Positions 42,280-53,371 of a stretch of 64,000 nt of DNA are shown piece by piece. Origin of the DNA: Kribbella catacumbae DSM 19601 (GTDB lineage Bacteria; Actinomycetota; Actinomycetes; Propionibacteriales; Kribbellaceae); contig NZ_AQUZ01000008.1 in the NCBI RefSeq assembly GCF_000372465.1, positions 124,141 to 188,140 of the forward strand, given 5' to 3'. The notes under the pieces are model-generated. The model searched no databases. It was given only the letters and a program-made list of their open reading frames with translations, and was not told the origin of the DNA. The translations under genes and the position numbers were made by a program. The first letter of the stretch is position 1; each line of letters begins with the position of its first letter.

Positions 42280-42702
42280 TCAGCGCGCGGTGTGCAGTTG
42301 GTCGCCGCGGAGCGTGCCGCTGTCCGGCAGCACCTCGGCGGGGTCCGAGCCGATGCGGGTGATCGCATTGTGCCCGTCCACGAAGACTACGCTCGGCTCG
42401 AAGGTCTTCGCCTCCGCGGTGTCGAACAGTCCGTACGAGATGAGGATGACCAGGTCACCGGGATGGATCAGGTGTGCCGCGGCGCCGTTGATGCCGACGA
42501 TGCCGGTGTCGCGCGGGCCTTCGATCAGATACGTCGTCAGCCGGTTGCCGTTGGTGATGTCGACGATGTCGACCTGTTCGCCGGGCAGCAGGTTGGCCGC
42601 CTCCATCAGCGTCGCGTCCAGCGTGCAGGACCCGACGTAGTCGAGGTCGGCCTGGGTGACGGTGGCCCGGTGGACCTTGGACTTCATCATCGAGCGCAGC
42701 AT
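42280..42702 (-). CDS. panD: Aspartate 1-decarboxylase proenzyme
   Basis: A 140-residue pyruvoyl-dependent enzyme making beta-alanine for pantothenate and CoA. The self-cleavage site is Gly24-Ser25 in YVGSC, exactly placed when the ATG at 42702 is used ([17 protein letters not shown]). The C-terminal extension past residue 115 is typical of actinobacterial PanD. It lies 18 bases upstream of pepP on the same strand; pepP may be cotranscribed. Confidence 0.96.
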   Translation of the reverse strand: MLRSMMKSKVHRATVTQADLDYVGSCTLDATLMEAANLLPGEQVDIVDITNGNRLTTYLIEGPRDTGIVGINGAAAHLIHPGDLVILISYGLFDTAEAKTFEPSVVFVDGHNAITRIGSDPAEVLPDSGTLRGDQLHTAR

Positions 42703-42771
42703 GGCGCCCATCATCCAGGCCACCTCGATCACTGTCAGTGGCCACCGTCACCCTTCAGGCGCCGATCATCC

Positions 42772-44973
42772 TCAGTGGTAGCTCAGTTCCGGCTCCGGTG
42801 ACGGTTCCGGGACGACGGGCTCGAACTGCCGGCGCAGCTTCTCGCCCTCGATGTCGACGTTCGGCAGCAGCCGGTCCAGCCAGCGCGGCAGCCACCAGGC
42901 CGAGCGGCCGAGCAGCGCCATCACGGCGGGCACGATCGTCATCCGGACCACGAAGGCGTCGATCAGGATCGCGAAGGCGAGGCCGAACCCGATCTCGCGG
43001 ACCAGGATCTCGCTGGACATGATGAAGCCGGAGAAGACCGCGATCATGATCACCGCTGCGGCCGTCACCACTCGGGAGCCGTGCGAGAAGCCGTCCACGA
43101 CGGCGGCACCCGGTGGGGAGCCGTGCACGTGCTCCTCGCGCATCCGGGTGACCAGGAAGACCTGGTAGTCCATCGCCAGCCCGAACACGATGCCGACCAG
43201 GAACACCGGCAGCATGCTGATGATCGGCCCGGTCTGCCCCTCGATGCCGAACAATCCGGCCAGCCAGCCCCACTGGAACACCGCGACCACCGCACCGAAC
43301 GTGGCGGCCACCGTCAGCAGGAAGCCGAGCGTGGCCTTCAGGGGCACGAGGATCGAGCGGAACACGATCATCAGCAGGATGAAGGCCAGGCCGATGATCA
43401 ACGAGAGATACGGGAGCAGCGCGTCGCCGAGCTTCGCGGAGATGTCGATGTTGAACGCGGTCGCTCCGGTCACCGAGACCTCGGCCCCGGCCGCCTCGGG
43501 TGCAGCCCTGATCGCCTCGACGAGTTCCTTGGTCTCGGCCGTACTCGGGCCACTCGACGGGATCACCGTCATCAATGCGGTGTCCCCAGCTGGGTTGAAG
43601 GTCGGCGGGGTCACGACGGCCACATCCGTCAGCCCGCGTACTGCGTTCGCAGTACTGGCTGCGGCGGCCTTGGGGTCAGCTGATCCGGCGGCGTCGACGA
43701 CCAGCATCAGCGGTCCGTTGAAGCCGGGGCCGAATCCCTCGGACAACATCTCGTACGCCCTGCGCTGCGTGGAGTCCACTGCCGCGGAACTGTCGTCCGG
43801 CAGTCCGAGCTTCAGGTCGAGGGCAGGAATGGCCAGCGTGCCCAGTCCGATGACGGTCACCAGCAGAACGGCGATCGGTCGCTTGGTGACGAAGCCCGCC
43901 CACCGGCGGCCCATGGTCGGCTTGTCCGCAGCCTCAGGGTCTCCGCCCCGCAGACCGGGGATGCGGCCACCGAGCACGCGACGCCCGGCCATGCCCAGCA
44001 GGGCCGGCAACAGAGTAAGAGCAATGGCAACGGCTATAGCGACGGTGAACGCGGCTCCGAGACCCATTTCCGTCAGGAAGGGGATGCCGACGACGAACAG
44101 ACCGGCCAGCGCGATCACCACGGTCAGCCCGGCGAACACCACCGCGGAGCCGGCCGTCCCGACCGCCCGTCCGACGGCTTCCTCCGGCTCCAGCCCGTTG
44201 CTCAGCTCGTGCCGGTAGCGGGACATGATGAACAGCGCATAGTCGATCGACACCGCCAGGCCGATCATGAAGGCCAGAATCGTCGTGCCCTCGCCGATGT
44301 CGATGAACCCCGTCGCCGCCGTGATCAGGGACGCGCCGATGCCGATCCCGATGAGTGCCGAGAGCAACGGCAGACCGGCCGCGATCAGCGAACCGAAGGT
44401 GATCAGCAGAACCACCGCGGCGACGCCGACGCCGATCACCTCGGTCAGGCTCTGCTCGTCCTGGATCTGCATCGCGTCCCCGCCGTACTCGACCGTCAAG
44501 CCGCTCGCACGAGCGGGCTCGACCGCGGCAGCGACCGCCTCCTGGGCCTCCGGCGTCACGTCCTGTGCCGGGACTTGGTAGGAGATCTGCGCGTAGCCGA
44601 CGCGCCCGTCGGGTGAGATCGCCTTGGCAGTAAAGGGATCCACGACTCGCGCGACCTGAGGAGCATTGGTCAGCTGAGCCAGCGTGTTCGTCACCGTGGC
44701 GGTGTTGGCCGGATCGGTGAGCCGTTGTCCTGGTGGAGCCTCGAAGACGATCCGGGCCGTGGCGGCATCCGCGCCGGCCTGCGGGAACCGCTCGTCGAGC
44801 AGGTCCACGGCTCGCTGCGATTCGGTACCGGGAATGGAGAAGCCCGTGGCGGTCGGCCCGGACAACGTGGCGGCGCCCGCGATGCCCGCGGCGAGCAGTC
44901 CCAGCCAGACGAACACCACGAGCTTGCGTCGGCGGAACGCGAACCGGCCGAGCCGGTAGAGATAGGTAGCCAT
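42772..44973 (-). CDS. MMPL/RND family transporter
   Basis: A 733-residue membrane protein with twelve predicted helices in two similar halves and two large periplasmic loops. The functional Asp-Tyr pairs in the fourth helices are seen as AVSIDYALFIMSRYRHE and GLAMDYQVFLVTRMREEHV. Members export lipids, siderophores or drugs using the proton gradient. It is shorter than mycobacterial MmpL proteins and lacks a C-terminal extension. Next to it on the same strand is a two-component system that could regulate it. Confidence 0.92.
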   Translation of the reverse strand: MATYLYRLGRFAFRRRKLVVFVWLGLLAAGIAGAATLSGPTATGFSIPGTESQRAVDLLDERFPQAGADAATARIVFEAPPGQRLTDPANTATVTNTLAQLTNAPQVARVVDPFTAKAISPDGRVGYAQISYQVPAQDVTPEAQEAVAAAVEPARASGLTVEYGGDAMQIQDEQSLTEVIGVGVAAVVLLITFGSLIAAGLPLLSALIGIGIGASLITAATGFIDIGEGTTILAFMIGLAVSIDYALFIMSRYRHELSNGLEPEEAVGRAVGTAGSAVVFAGLTVVIALAGLFVVGIPFLTEMGLGAAFTVAIAVAIALTLLPALLGMAGRRVLGGRIPGLRGGDPEAADKPTMGRRWAGFVTKRPIAVLLVTVIGLGTLAIPALDLKLGLPDDSSAAVDSTQRRAYEMLSEGFGPGFNGPLMLVVDAAGSADPKAAAASTANAVRGLTDVAVVTPPTFNPAGDTALMTVIPSSGPSTAETKELVEAIRAAPEAAGAEVSVTGATAFNIDISAKLGDALLPYLSLIIGLAFILLMIVFRSILVPLKATLGFLLTVAATFGAVVAVFQWGWLAGLFGIEGQTGPIISMLPVFLVGIVFGLAMDYQVFLVTRMREEHVHGSPPGAAVVDGFSHGSRVVTAAAVIMIAVFSGFIMSSEILVREIGFGLAFAILIDAFVVRMTIVPAVMALLGRSAWWLPRWLDRLLPNVDIEGEKLRRQFEPVVPEPSPEPELSYH

Positions 44974-45054
44974 GCCGACGATCGTTCCTTCGGCACCCCC
45001 TACTCCGCGTCCGCCAGTCGTGGGCTTCTCGCCGTACTACGGATGCCGTACGAG

Positions 45055-45735
45055 CTACTGCATCGGTTGTACTCCGCTGCGGACCAGCCCGGTCCGGTAG
45101 GCGATCACCACGAGTTGCGCGCGGTCGCGGGCGTCGAGTTTCACCATCGCCCGGTTCACGTGCGTCTTGGCGGTCAAGGGGGATACCACCAGCCGCTCGG
45201 CGATCTCGTCGTTCGACAACCCGAGCGCCACCAGGCCGACCACCTCGCGCTCGCGGTCGGTCAGCACCTCCAGCAGCGTCGGGGCGGCCAGTTGCTCCAG
45301 CTCCGGCTGGGCCAGGAAGCGATTCATCAACCCACGCACGGCTTTCGGCGACAGCAACGCGTCTCCGCGCGCGACCACCTGGATCGCACTGATCAGCTCG
45401 TCCGGCTCGACGCCCTTGCCGAGGAAGCCGCTGGCGCCGGCCCGGATCGCCTCGAAAACATACTCGTCCACCTCGAAGGTGGTCAGGATCAGCACCCTCA
45501 CCCCGGCCAGCGACTCGTCCGCGGTGATCTGCCGGGTCGCCTCCAGGCCGTCGACCTCGGGCATCCGGATGTCCATCAGCACCACGTCGGCGCGCTCGCT
45601 GCGGGCCCGCTCGACGGCTTCCCGGCCGTTCGCCGCCTCAGCAACGACCTCCAAGCCCGGTGCTGAGTTCACCAGCACCCGGAACCCGCTGCGGATCAGC
45701 GTCTGGTCGTCGGCCAGCAGTACCCGGATCGTCAC
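45055..45735 (-). CDS. NarL/LuxR-type response regulator
   Basis: A 226-residue regulator: receiver domain with the acidic pair in LLADDQ, phospho-acceptor in VVLMDIRMPEVDG and lysine in GFLGKGVEPDE, then a LuxR HTH (LTDREREVVGLVALGLSNDEIAERL). The GTG at 45735 (VTIRVLLADDQ) with TGGAG upstream is preferred to an ATG 12 bases earlier. It overlaps the histidine kinase gene by 98 bases, an unusually long overlap. Confidence 0.92.
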   Translation of the reverse strand: MTIRVLLADDQTLIRSGFRVLVNSAPGLEVVAEAANGREAVERARSERADVVLMDIRMPEVDGLEATRQITADESLAGVRVLILTTFEVDEYVFEAIRAGASGFLGKGVEPDELISAIQVVARGDALLSPKAVRGLMNRFLAQPELEQLAAPTLLEVLTDREREVVGLVALGLSNDEIAERLVVSPLTAKTHVNRAMVKLDARDRAQLVVIAYRTGLVRSGVQPMQ

Positions 45736-46924
45736 CTGTGACTCCACCAGTCTCTAGAGGAAGAACGGCCCGGACGCGGAAACCCCCGTCCGGCAAAGGC
45801 CCTGCGGTCAGGTCGCCTCCGACGGCGGTCACTCGCTCCCGCATCCCGAGCAGCCCGTGCCCGGCGCCGACCGGATCCACCGCGGCGCTCCGGTACGGCG
45901 TACCGGGGTGGCCGCCGTCGTCGGTGATCTCGACCGTGAGGGAACCGGGCTCGTGCTCGATGCGGATCCGGACGGCGGCGCCGGGCGCGTGTTTGACCAC
46001 GTTGGTCAGGGACTCCTGCAGGATCCGGTACGTCGTCAGCTCGATCACGTCCGGCAACCGCAACGACACCGGCGGCTGCCAGTCGACCTCCAGTCCGGCC
46101 GCCGTGGATGACTCGATCAACGCGCCGATCTCTTGCAGGGAAGGCGTTGGCGCGGTCGGCAGCGTGCCCAAACCCGAGCGACGCAGTACGCCGAGAAGCA
46201 CGGTCAGCTCCTGCAAGACGGTCCTGCCGCCTTCGCGAACCAGGGCGAGCGCCCGTTCGGCCTCGTCGGGTTGCTCGCGGAGCAGGTGCGAGGCGACGCC
46301 GGCCTGCACGTTCATCAAGGCGATGTGATGGGCGATCACGTCGTGCAGCTCGTGCGCGATCCGCAGCCGCTCCTCGATCACCCGGCGCTCGGCCTCCTCC
46401 TCGCGGGAATGCTCTGCCCGCCGGACGCGATCCTCGAGCTCGTGCAGGTAGGCGCGGCGGTAGCGCACCGCCTCGCCGATGGCGGCGGCGAACAGGACGA
46501 AGATCGCGACCGAGAGGTTCTCGAGCACGTCGCCGTCGATGAACCATGTGGTTGAGCCGACCATCGCCACGGCGACCACGCCGACCGCGATCGAGCGGGT
46601 CCGCCGGTCCTTACGGGTCACCACGGTGTAGACCGCGCACCCCAGCGCGAGGGCGATCGGGCTCTTGACCTGCTCGGTGGCTGCGTAGCCGATCGCTGCC
46701 AGCGAGGTGATGACCAAGACGGTGAGCGGAGCCTGACGGCGGCAGGCCAGCGGCAGACAAGCGATCAGGATCATGATCGTGCCGGTGACCGTCAGTTCGA
46801 TCTGCGGGGCGCCGTGCTTGGCGCCCGGCTGCAGCAGGTTGATGGCGAGCACGGTGAGCACGATGGCGTGATCGCACGCCACCGGATGCATCTTGAACCC
46901 CGCGAACCGCGGACCTGCCGCCAT
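45638..46924 (-). CDS. HisKA_3 sensor histidine kinase (NarX/DesK type)
   Basis: A 428-residue kinase with four to five membrane helices (about 20-160), a short coiled coil and the HisKA_3 dimerisation domain with the phosphorylated histidine in RIAHELHDVIAHHIALM. The ATP domain has RILQESLTNVVKHA and GHGLLGMRERVTAVGGDL. The reading frame continues 98 bases into the response regulator gene, giving a 30-residue proline/glycine-rich tail. It is the partner of that regulator. Signal unknown. Confidence 0.9.
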   Translation of the reverse strand: MAAGPRFAGFKMHPVACDHAIVLTVLAINLLQPGAKHGAPQIELTVTGTIMILIACLPLACRRQAPLTVLVITSLAAIGYAATEQVKSPIALALGCAVYTVVTRKDRRTRSIAVGVVAVAMVGSTTWFIDGDVLENLSVAIFVLFAAAIGEAVRYRRAYLHELEDRVRRAEHSREEEAERRVIEERLRIAHELHDVIAHHIALMNVQAGVASHLLREQPDEAERALALVREGGRTVLQELTVLLGVLRRSGLGTLPTAPTPSLQEIGALIESSTAAGLEVDWQPPVSLRLPDVIELTTYRILQESLTNVVKHAPGAAVRIRIEHEPGSLTVEITDDGGHPGTPYRSAAVDPVGAGHGLLGMRERVTAVGGDLTAGPLPDGGFRVRAVLPLETGGVTGDDPGTAGRRPDADPQRVPGAGELSTGLGGRC

Positions 46925-47040
46925 TCCCTCACCCTACGTGTTCACGGCCGGCGGACACGTCGTCCATCGGCCGTATCCAGCCGGTACTACGTACGCAGTA
47001 CGCGCGTCACGAAGCCACCGTCAACCGGGCTCAGGGCGCA

Positions 47041-48460
47041 TCAACTGGTCGATTCTGAAGAAGTGGCGGCCTGGACGGCGAGTTTGCGCAAGGTTGCGTA
47101 GCGGGGGCGGAGGAGGGTGATGCGCTCGACCTCGGCGGGGACGGGCTCCAGGTGTTCGCCACCGGGCACCGGTGACAGGTCCAGTGCGACCGCCGCGGCG
47201 CCGCGCGCGCCGACCTCGGCCTCCGAGCAGACGTCCGTCGGCCGGTCGAAGGTCGCGGTCAAGCAGCGTCGCCACCACGCGGACGCGTCGATACCCCCGC
47301 CACCCAGGACGACCTGCAAAGGCTGCCCGAAGAGCTCGTCGAGCATCCGGAGGCCGCGGTCGATCTCGAGGGAAGCACCTTGCAGCGACGCGGCCAGCAA
47401 GTCGGCGGCGGTGTCGTCGAACGAGAGACCGAAGTACACGCCTGAACCGCCCGGGACGGTCTCCGGCGGCCGGGTCCCGGCGTGGAAGGGGATCGCGATC
47501 ACTCGCGACGAACCGATCTCCACGCCGGTCGGTTCGGGGCTGTCGAGTTGCAGTACGCCGGTCAGCCAGGCGTGCAGGTTTCCCGCGGCGGAGAATGCCA
47601 TGCCGGTCACTGCACGCTGGTCGTCGACGCGATAGCGCCACAGCTCCCACGGCAGCTCGGGCGCGCCGTCGATCGGGTGTACGACGCGCACGGCGGCCGA
47701 CGTACCGACTGTCACGGCTGCCGTGGTTGCGTCGTAGGCGCCGGTGCCTACGTTGGAGGCTGCGCCATCACCTGTCGGCGGATGAATCGGTACGCCGACC
47801 AGGCCGGGCCAGCGGCGCCCGTACTCCGCGGACAGCGCACCGGTCCAGCCGGTTGGCACGATCGGCGGGAGCTGGTCGGCCGAAACGCCTGCCACCGCTA
47901 GCGCCTCGTCGTCATAGGTGCCTTTGGCAAGGTTCAGTGTTCCGGTGCCGGAGGCAATGGAAACCGACGTGACGCGCTCGCCGGTCAGACGCTCGAGGAC
48001 GAGGTCGGGGAGTCCCGCATAGCTCGCGGGAGAGGTGACCGACCGGAGCCAGGGGATGCGGCGGGTCCAGTAGAGGCGGTGTAGCCACGCGCCGGTACGG
48101 GCATGGAAGGCGTGTTCGTCGAAGGTCTGGTCCAGTGTGAGCTCGACCGAGCGCGTGTCGACCCAGGGGATGACCGGCGTGAGTGCCGCGCCTTTGTTGT
48201 CCAGAGCAACGATCGAGTGCCACTGCGAGGACAGCACGATGGCGCTGATTCCGTTCAGATGCCCGTTCTGCTGAAGCTCATCGAGACAGCCGAGCAAACC
48301 CTCGACGTAGCCATGCAGATCAAGAGTCGCTTCACCCGCGGCGCCGTACACAGGACTGACCTTGTGCCGCGCCAGCGCCCCAGGAATCGGCGCAGCGTCG
48401 TCGGAGAGGACCAGTGCACGCGCGGACGAAGTACCTAGATCAAGGGCAAGGATCTGGCCG

Positions 48461-48474
<14 letters not shown>
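47041..48474 (-). CDS. FGGY family carbohydrate kinase
   Basis: A 477-residue sugar kinase. The N-terminal [17 protein letters not shown] is the phosphate motif, and [11 protein letters not shown] and [10 protein letters not shown] correspond to later ATP-binding motifs. It resembles gluconokinase and xylulokinase but the sugar cannot be named. Its start overlaps the end of otsA by 14 bases, so it is the last gene of an amidase-oxidoreductase-otsA-kinase run. Confidence 0.85.
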
Positions 48475-49858
<1,384 letters not shown>

Positions 49859-49864
49859 CAGCTG

Positions 49865-50866
49865 TTATCCACCCAGGTATTCGTCATCGCCGGGGTAGCT
49901 GACCCCGATCTGTCTACGCGTCTCGTCGAGCAGTTCGAGGATCTCGGTCGTGGCAGCGTGTGGGAGGGCGGGGCATTCGACCTGCCCGGCGCGCACGGCC
50001 CGCATCACCTCGGCTGCTTCATAGTGGTACCCAAGGCCATGCGCCGGTACTTCGACGCGCTCCTGGCCTGCCGCCGTACTGCGGACGTAGTAGTCGGGAT
50101 GGTGAAAGCGGCTCGGGAGCAGCAGGCTGCCCTCCGAACCGCTGACCGAGGCGGTCCAGGGGTTCTGCGAGCGGAGTCCGCAGGTGAGCGCGGCGACGGC
50201 GCCCGAGTCGTAGCGCCAGGCCATCGCGACGTTCAGGTCGACGCCGTCCTCAGTGAGCGAGCCGACGGCCTTGAGCTCGGCGGGCTTGCCGAGTGCCATG
50301 TGCACGAACGTCATCGGGTAGATGCCGCCGTCCATCAGGGACCCGCCGCCCAGTGCCGGATCGAGCAGGCGGGCCGGCAGATCGGGTTTGTAGAAGCCGA
50401 AGTCCGCAAGCGCCTCCATCGGCTCGCCTATCACGCCCTTGTCCAGATCGGCGAAGAAGGCCTGGATGACGGGATTCGTGCGCATCCACATCGCTTCGGC
50501 GAAAAGCGTGTTGTTCTCGTTCGCGACAGCGACGAGATCGCGCGCCTGCTTGGCGGTCAGCGTGACCGGCTTCTCGCAGAGCACCGCGATCTTGGCCTGC
50601 AGGGCGGCTCGCGCGACCGCGTAGTGCTGCGGGTGCGGAGTACCGATGTAGAGGACGTCGACGAAGCCGTCGTCGATCAGCCGGCGATAGTCGTCATAGC
50701 GGTGCTCGATGCCGAACTGGCCGGCGAACTTGTTCGCGTTCTCCAGCGAACGCGAGGCGACGGCGGTCACCACCGCCTCGTCGCCGAGCAGGCCGAGGTC
50801 TTTGGTGAATGAAGTGGAGATGTTGCCAGTAGCAACGATTCCCCAGCGGACTCGATCTATACCCAC
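49865..50866 (-). CDS. Gfo/Idh/MocA family oxidoreductase
   Basis: A 333-residue NAD(P)-dependent sugar or cyclitol dehydrogenase. Rossmann motif WGIVATGNISTSF at the N-terminus, catalytic lysine in CEKPVTLT, and GGGSLMDGGIYPMTF in the second domain, as in dimeric dihydrodiol/glucose-fructose oxidoreductase types. The start overlaps the amidase stop by 10 bases. Substrate unknown; its position in front of otsA and an FGGY kinase suggests sugar metabolism. Confidence 0.9.
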   Translation of the reverse strand: MGIDRVRWGIVATGNISTSFTKDLGLLGDEAVVTAVASRSLENANKFAGQFGIEHRYDDYRRLIDDGFVDVLYIGTPHPQHYAVARAALQAKIAVLCEKPVTLTAKQARDLVAVANENNTLFAEAMWMRTNPVIQAFFADLDKGVIGEPMEALADFGFYKPDLPARLLDPALGGGSLMDGGIYPMTFVHMALGKPAELKAVGSLTEDGVDLNVAMAWRYDSGAVAALTCGLRSQNPWTASVSGSEGSLLLPSRFHHPDYYVRSTAAGQERVEVPAHGLGYHYEAAEVMRAVRAGQVECPALPHAATTEILELLDETRRQIGVSYPGDDEYLGG

Positions 50867-52293
50867 TGTCTGAACTCCGGGGTCGGGAACGGGCCGTGAG
50901 CCTTGATTCTCGCGGCTTCGAACGCGTGCGCCAAGCGAATGAGGGTGGCATCACTCCGGCCGGTACCGCTGAAGGTGATCCCGACCGGCAGGCCTTCGAC
51001 CAGCCCGGACGGCACCGCCAGCAGCGGATAGCCCGCCAGCGCGGCATGGGTCGACGAACTGCCGAGCACGTGATCGCCGTTGATCAGGTCGATCGCCCAG
51101 GCCGGTGAGTACGACGGCGTGACCAGGGCGTCGAGCAGATTGTCTCGCAACAGGTTGTCGATGCCGTCACGGCCGGCTCGCAATGCGGACAACCTGGCCG
51201 CGACGTAGATCGCCGAGTCGAGTCCGTCGGTCTGCTCGGAGCGCTCGAACAGCTCCTGGCCGAAGTACCGGAGTTCGATGTCGGCGTGGGCCTTGTTGAA
51301 GGCGATCACGTCGGCGAGGGTGCGCGGACCGCCCGGGTGGCGGGTGGCCAGATAGGCGGCGAGGCCGGCCTTCATCTCGTACGCGAGGATCGCGAGCTGG
51401 TCCTCCTCGCTGCCCGGCGACGGGAGCGACAGCTTGTCGACGATGGTCGCGCCGGCGGCGGACAGCAGGCTGAGCGCTTCCTCCGTGACTTGATCGAGGC
51501 TGGTGGAATACCCCCACAACGGCCCCCGCGGTACTCCGATGCGAGTGCCGGTGAGGTCCTCCGACTGGCAGCCGGCCTCGTAGTCCGTGCCACCGCCGGT
51601 CAGCACGGTGAGCAGCGCAGCGGCCTGGCGGACCGTCCTGGTCATCGGGCCGGCCGTGTCCTGCGAGTGGCTGAGCGGGACGATGCCCTGCTGCGGGATC
51701 AGCCCGACGGTCGGCTTGAGCCCGACGATGCCGTTGAGCGCGGCCGGGCAGACGATCGAGCCGTTGGTCTCGGTGCCGATGGCCAGGTCGGCGAGTCCGG
51801 CGGCGACCGCTGCGCCCGAGCCGCTGGACGAGCCGCCGGCGGAACGGTTCAGCGCGTAGGGGTTGCGGGTCAGCCCGCCGAACGCGCTCCAGCCGGAGGA
51901 AGACGCCGAGCCGCGGAAGTTGGCCCACTCGCTGAGGTTGGTCTTGCCCAGGATGATGCAGCCTGCCTCACGCAGGCGCCGGACCAGTGGGGCGTCGTGC
52001 GGGGGTGGCGGCTGGCCGGCCAGCGCCAGGGAGCCCGCGGTCGTCGGGAGGTCGGCGGTGTCGATGTTGTCCTTCACCAGGACGGGCAGGCCGTGCAGTG
52101 GACCGCGCACCCGGCCGTCGTCACGCTCCGTGTCGAGGCGAGCGGCTTCGGTCAGGGCGGCCGGATTCGGGGTGCAGACGGCGTTCACCAGAGGATTCAC
52201 CTCGGAGTACCGGATCTGCAGCTCCTCGACCGTAGCGACGGCGGTTCGCGGACCGGGCGACAAGTCGCCGGGGCCCTGTCGAGTTGAGCTCAC
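50857..52293 (-). CDS. Amidase signature family protein
   Basis: A 478-residue Ser-cisSer-Lys amidohydrolase. The lysine is in [12 protein letters not shown] and the serines in [20 protein letters not shown] with [12 protein letters not shown]. The GTG at 52293 ([10 protein letters not shown]) is preferred, because a longer open frame upstream covers the intergenic region shared with the divergent gene. It might hydrolyse amides or act as a GatA-like enzyme; no GatB or GatC genes are nearby. First gene of the minus-strand run that includes otsA. Confidence 0.88.
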   Translation of the reverse strand: MSSTRQGPGDLSPGPRTAVATVEELQIRYSEVNPLVNAVCTPNPAALTEAARLDTERDDGRVRGPLHGLPVLVKDNIDTADLPTTAGSLALAGQPPPPHDAPLVRRLREAGCIILGKTNLSEWANFRGSASSSGWSAFGGLTRNPYALNRSAGGSSSGSGAAVAAGLADLAIGTETNGSIVCPAALNGIVGLKPTVGLIPQQGIVPLSHSQDTAGPMTRTVRQAAALLTVLTGGGTDYEAGCQSEDLTGTRIGVPRGPLWGYSTSLDQVTEEALSLLSAAGATIVDKLSLPSPGSEEDQLAILAYEMKAGLAAYLATRHPGGPRTLADVIAFNKAHADIELRYFGQELFERSEQTDGLDSAIYVAARLSALRAGRDGIDNLLRDNLLDALVTPSYSPAWAIDLINGDHVLGSSSTHAALAGYPLLAVPSGLVEGLPVGITFSGTGRSDATLIRLAHAFEAARIKAHGPFPTPEFRQWV

Positions 52294-52380
52294 ACCGTCG
52301 ATCCTGCCAGAGTTGAGCCTGCCCGGCCGTCCGCCTGGTGTCCGGGTCAGCAGCAGCGCGACACACGCTCGGTAGTTGAC

Positions 52381-52410
52381 GCGGTGAATGACACGTGTGT
52401 TGTTCACCGC
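52381..52410. promoter_or_regulatory. Inverted repeat between amidase and DUF3263 genes
   Basis: GCGGTGAA and TTCACCGC are perfect 8-base arms 14 bases apart, and the interval contains the palindrome ACACGTGT. A TAGGGT that could serve as a -10 element follows at 52412-52417. It lies in the shared upstream region of two divergent operons that carry otsA and otsB. Confidence 0.45.
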
Positions 52411-52462
52411 GTAGGGTGGAATGCGGACGGACGATCACCGACCGCACGGGAGTCACCAGCAG

Positions 52463-52771
52463 ATGGACAGCGCCAACGCCAGCTCTTCCGGCCCCGCCGA
52501 AGCAGCCCAGCCGGCTGTCGCTGGGTTGTCGGACCGGGACGGTGCCATCCTCGGCTTCGAGCGCCACTGGTGGAAATACGCCGGTGCCAAGGAGCAGGCG
52601 ATCCGGGACCAGTTCCAGATGTCGGCGACCCGGTACTACCAGGTGCTCAACGCCCTGATCGACCGGCCCGAGGCCCTCGCCCACGACCCACTCCTCGTGA
52701 AGCGCCTGCGCCGCCTCCGCGCCGCCCGCCAGCGAGCCCGATCCGCCCGTCGCCTGGGCATCGAGGTCTGA
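52463..52771 (+). CDS. DUF3263 family protein
   Basis: A 102-residue protein of the actinobacterial DUF3263 family (LGFERHWWKYAGAKEQAIRDQF, then SATRYYQVLNALIDRPEALAHDP). The helical core and the basic tail RRLRRLRAARQRARSARRLG suggest nucleic-acid binding. The ATG at 52463 follows GGGAG; an in-frame ATG at 52421 would add 14 residues. It is followed at once by the LytR_C gene. Confidence 0.85.
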   Translation: MDSANASSSGPAEAAQPAVAGLSDRDGAILGFERHWWKYAGAKEQAIRDQFQMSATRYYQVLNALIDRPEALAHDPLLVKRLRRLRAARQRARSARRLGIEV

Positions 52772-52774
52772 ATC

Positions 52775-53371
52775 TTGAGAAGCGTGGACGACAGGGGCCA
52801 GGTCCTCTCGTCCCTCGTTGCCGTGCTCGCCGTCGTCGCGATCGTCGGCGGTCTGCTGGTGCTGTTCGGCACTCGCGGTAACAACAGCGTGGCGGACGAG
52901 GCCAAGCCGGCACCCAAGAGCACTCCTTCGAAGCCGTCTGGTGGCACACCGACCAGCGCTCCGACGAGTGCGCCGGTCGAGACGCCGCCGGCCAAGCCCA
53001 GTACGTCCGCGCCTGTTGAGCCGACACCGACGCCTTCCGCAACGCCCTCCTCAGCGCCTTCTTCGGTGCCGACCGCTCCGGCATCGATCCCAGCTTCCGA
53101 GCGGCCGGCCGTCGAGGTCTACAACAACACCGCGCGCAAGGGCCTCGCCGAGGACGTCGCGATCCGCGCCCGCAAGACCGGCTGGATCGTCACCGGCAAG
53201 GACAACTGGCACGGCAAGATCGTCACCAGCACGGTGTACTTCCCGGCCGGCATGCAGGCCGAGGCCGCCCAACTCGCCAAGGATATCGAGATCTTCAGCA
53301 CCAAGGACGCCCTGCCGAACATGAAGAAGGACCGTCTCAGCGTCATTCTGACCACGGACTACGCCGGATGA
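52775..53371 (+). CDS. LytR C-terminal-domain membrane protein
   Basis: A 198-residue protein with one N-terminal membrane helix (VLSSLVAVLAVVAIVGGLLV), a Pro/Ser/Thr-rich stalk (about 45-105) and a LytR_C domain (VEVYNNTARKGLAEDVAIRA; GKIVTSTVYFPAGMQAEA). The start used is TTG at 52775; GTG at 52784 is an alternative. It starts 4 bases after the DUF3263 gene and overlaps otsB by 4. The same trio DUF3263, LytR_C, otsB is common in related actinobacteria. Confidence 0.87.
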   Translation: MRSVDDRGQVLSSLVAVLAVVAIVGGLLVLFGTRGNNSVADEAKPAPKSTPSKPSGGTPTSAPTSAPVETPPAKPSTSAPVEPTPTPSATPSSAPSSVPTAPASIPASERPAVEVYNNTARKGLAEDVAIRARKTGWIVTGKDNWHGKIVTSTVYFPAGMQAEAAQLAKDIEIFSTKDALPNMKKDRLSVILTTDYAG

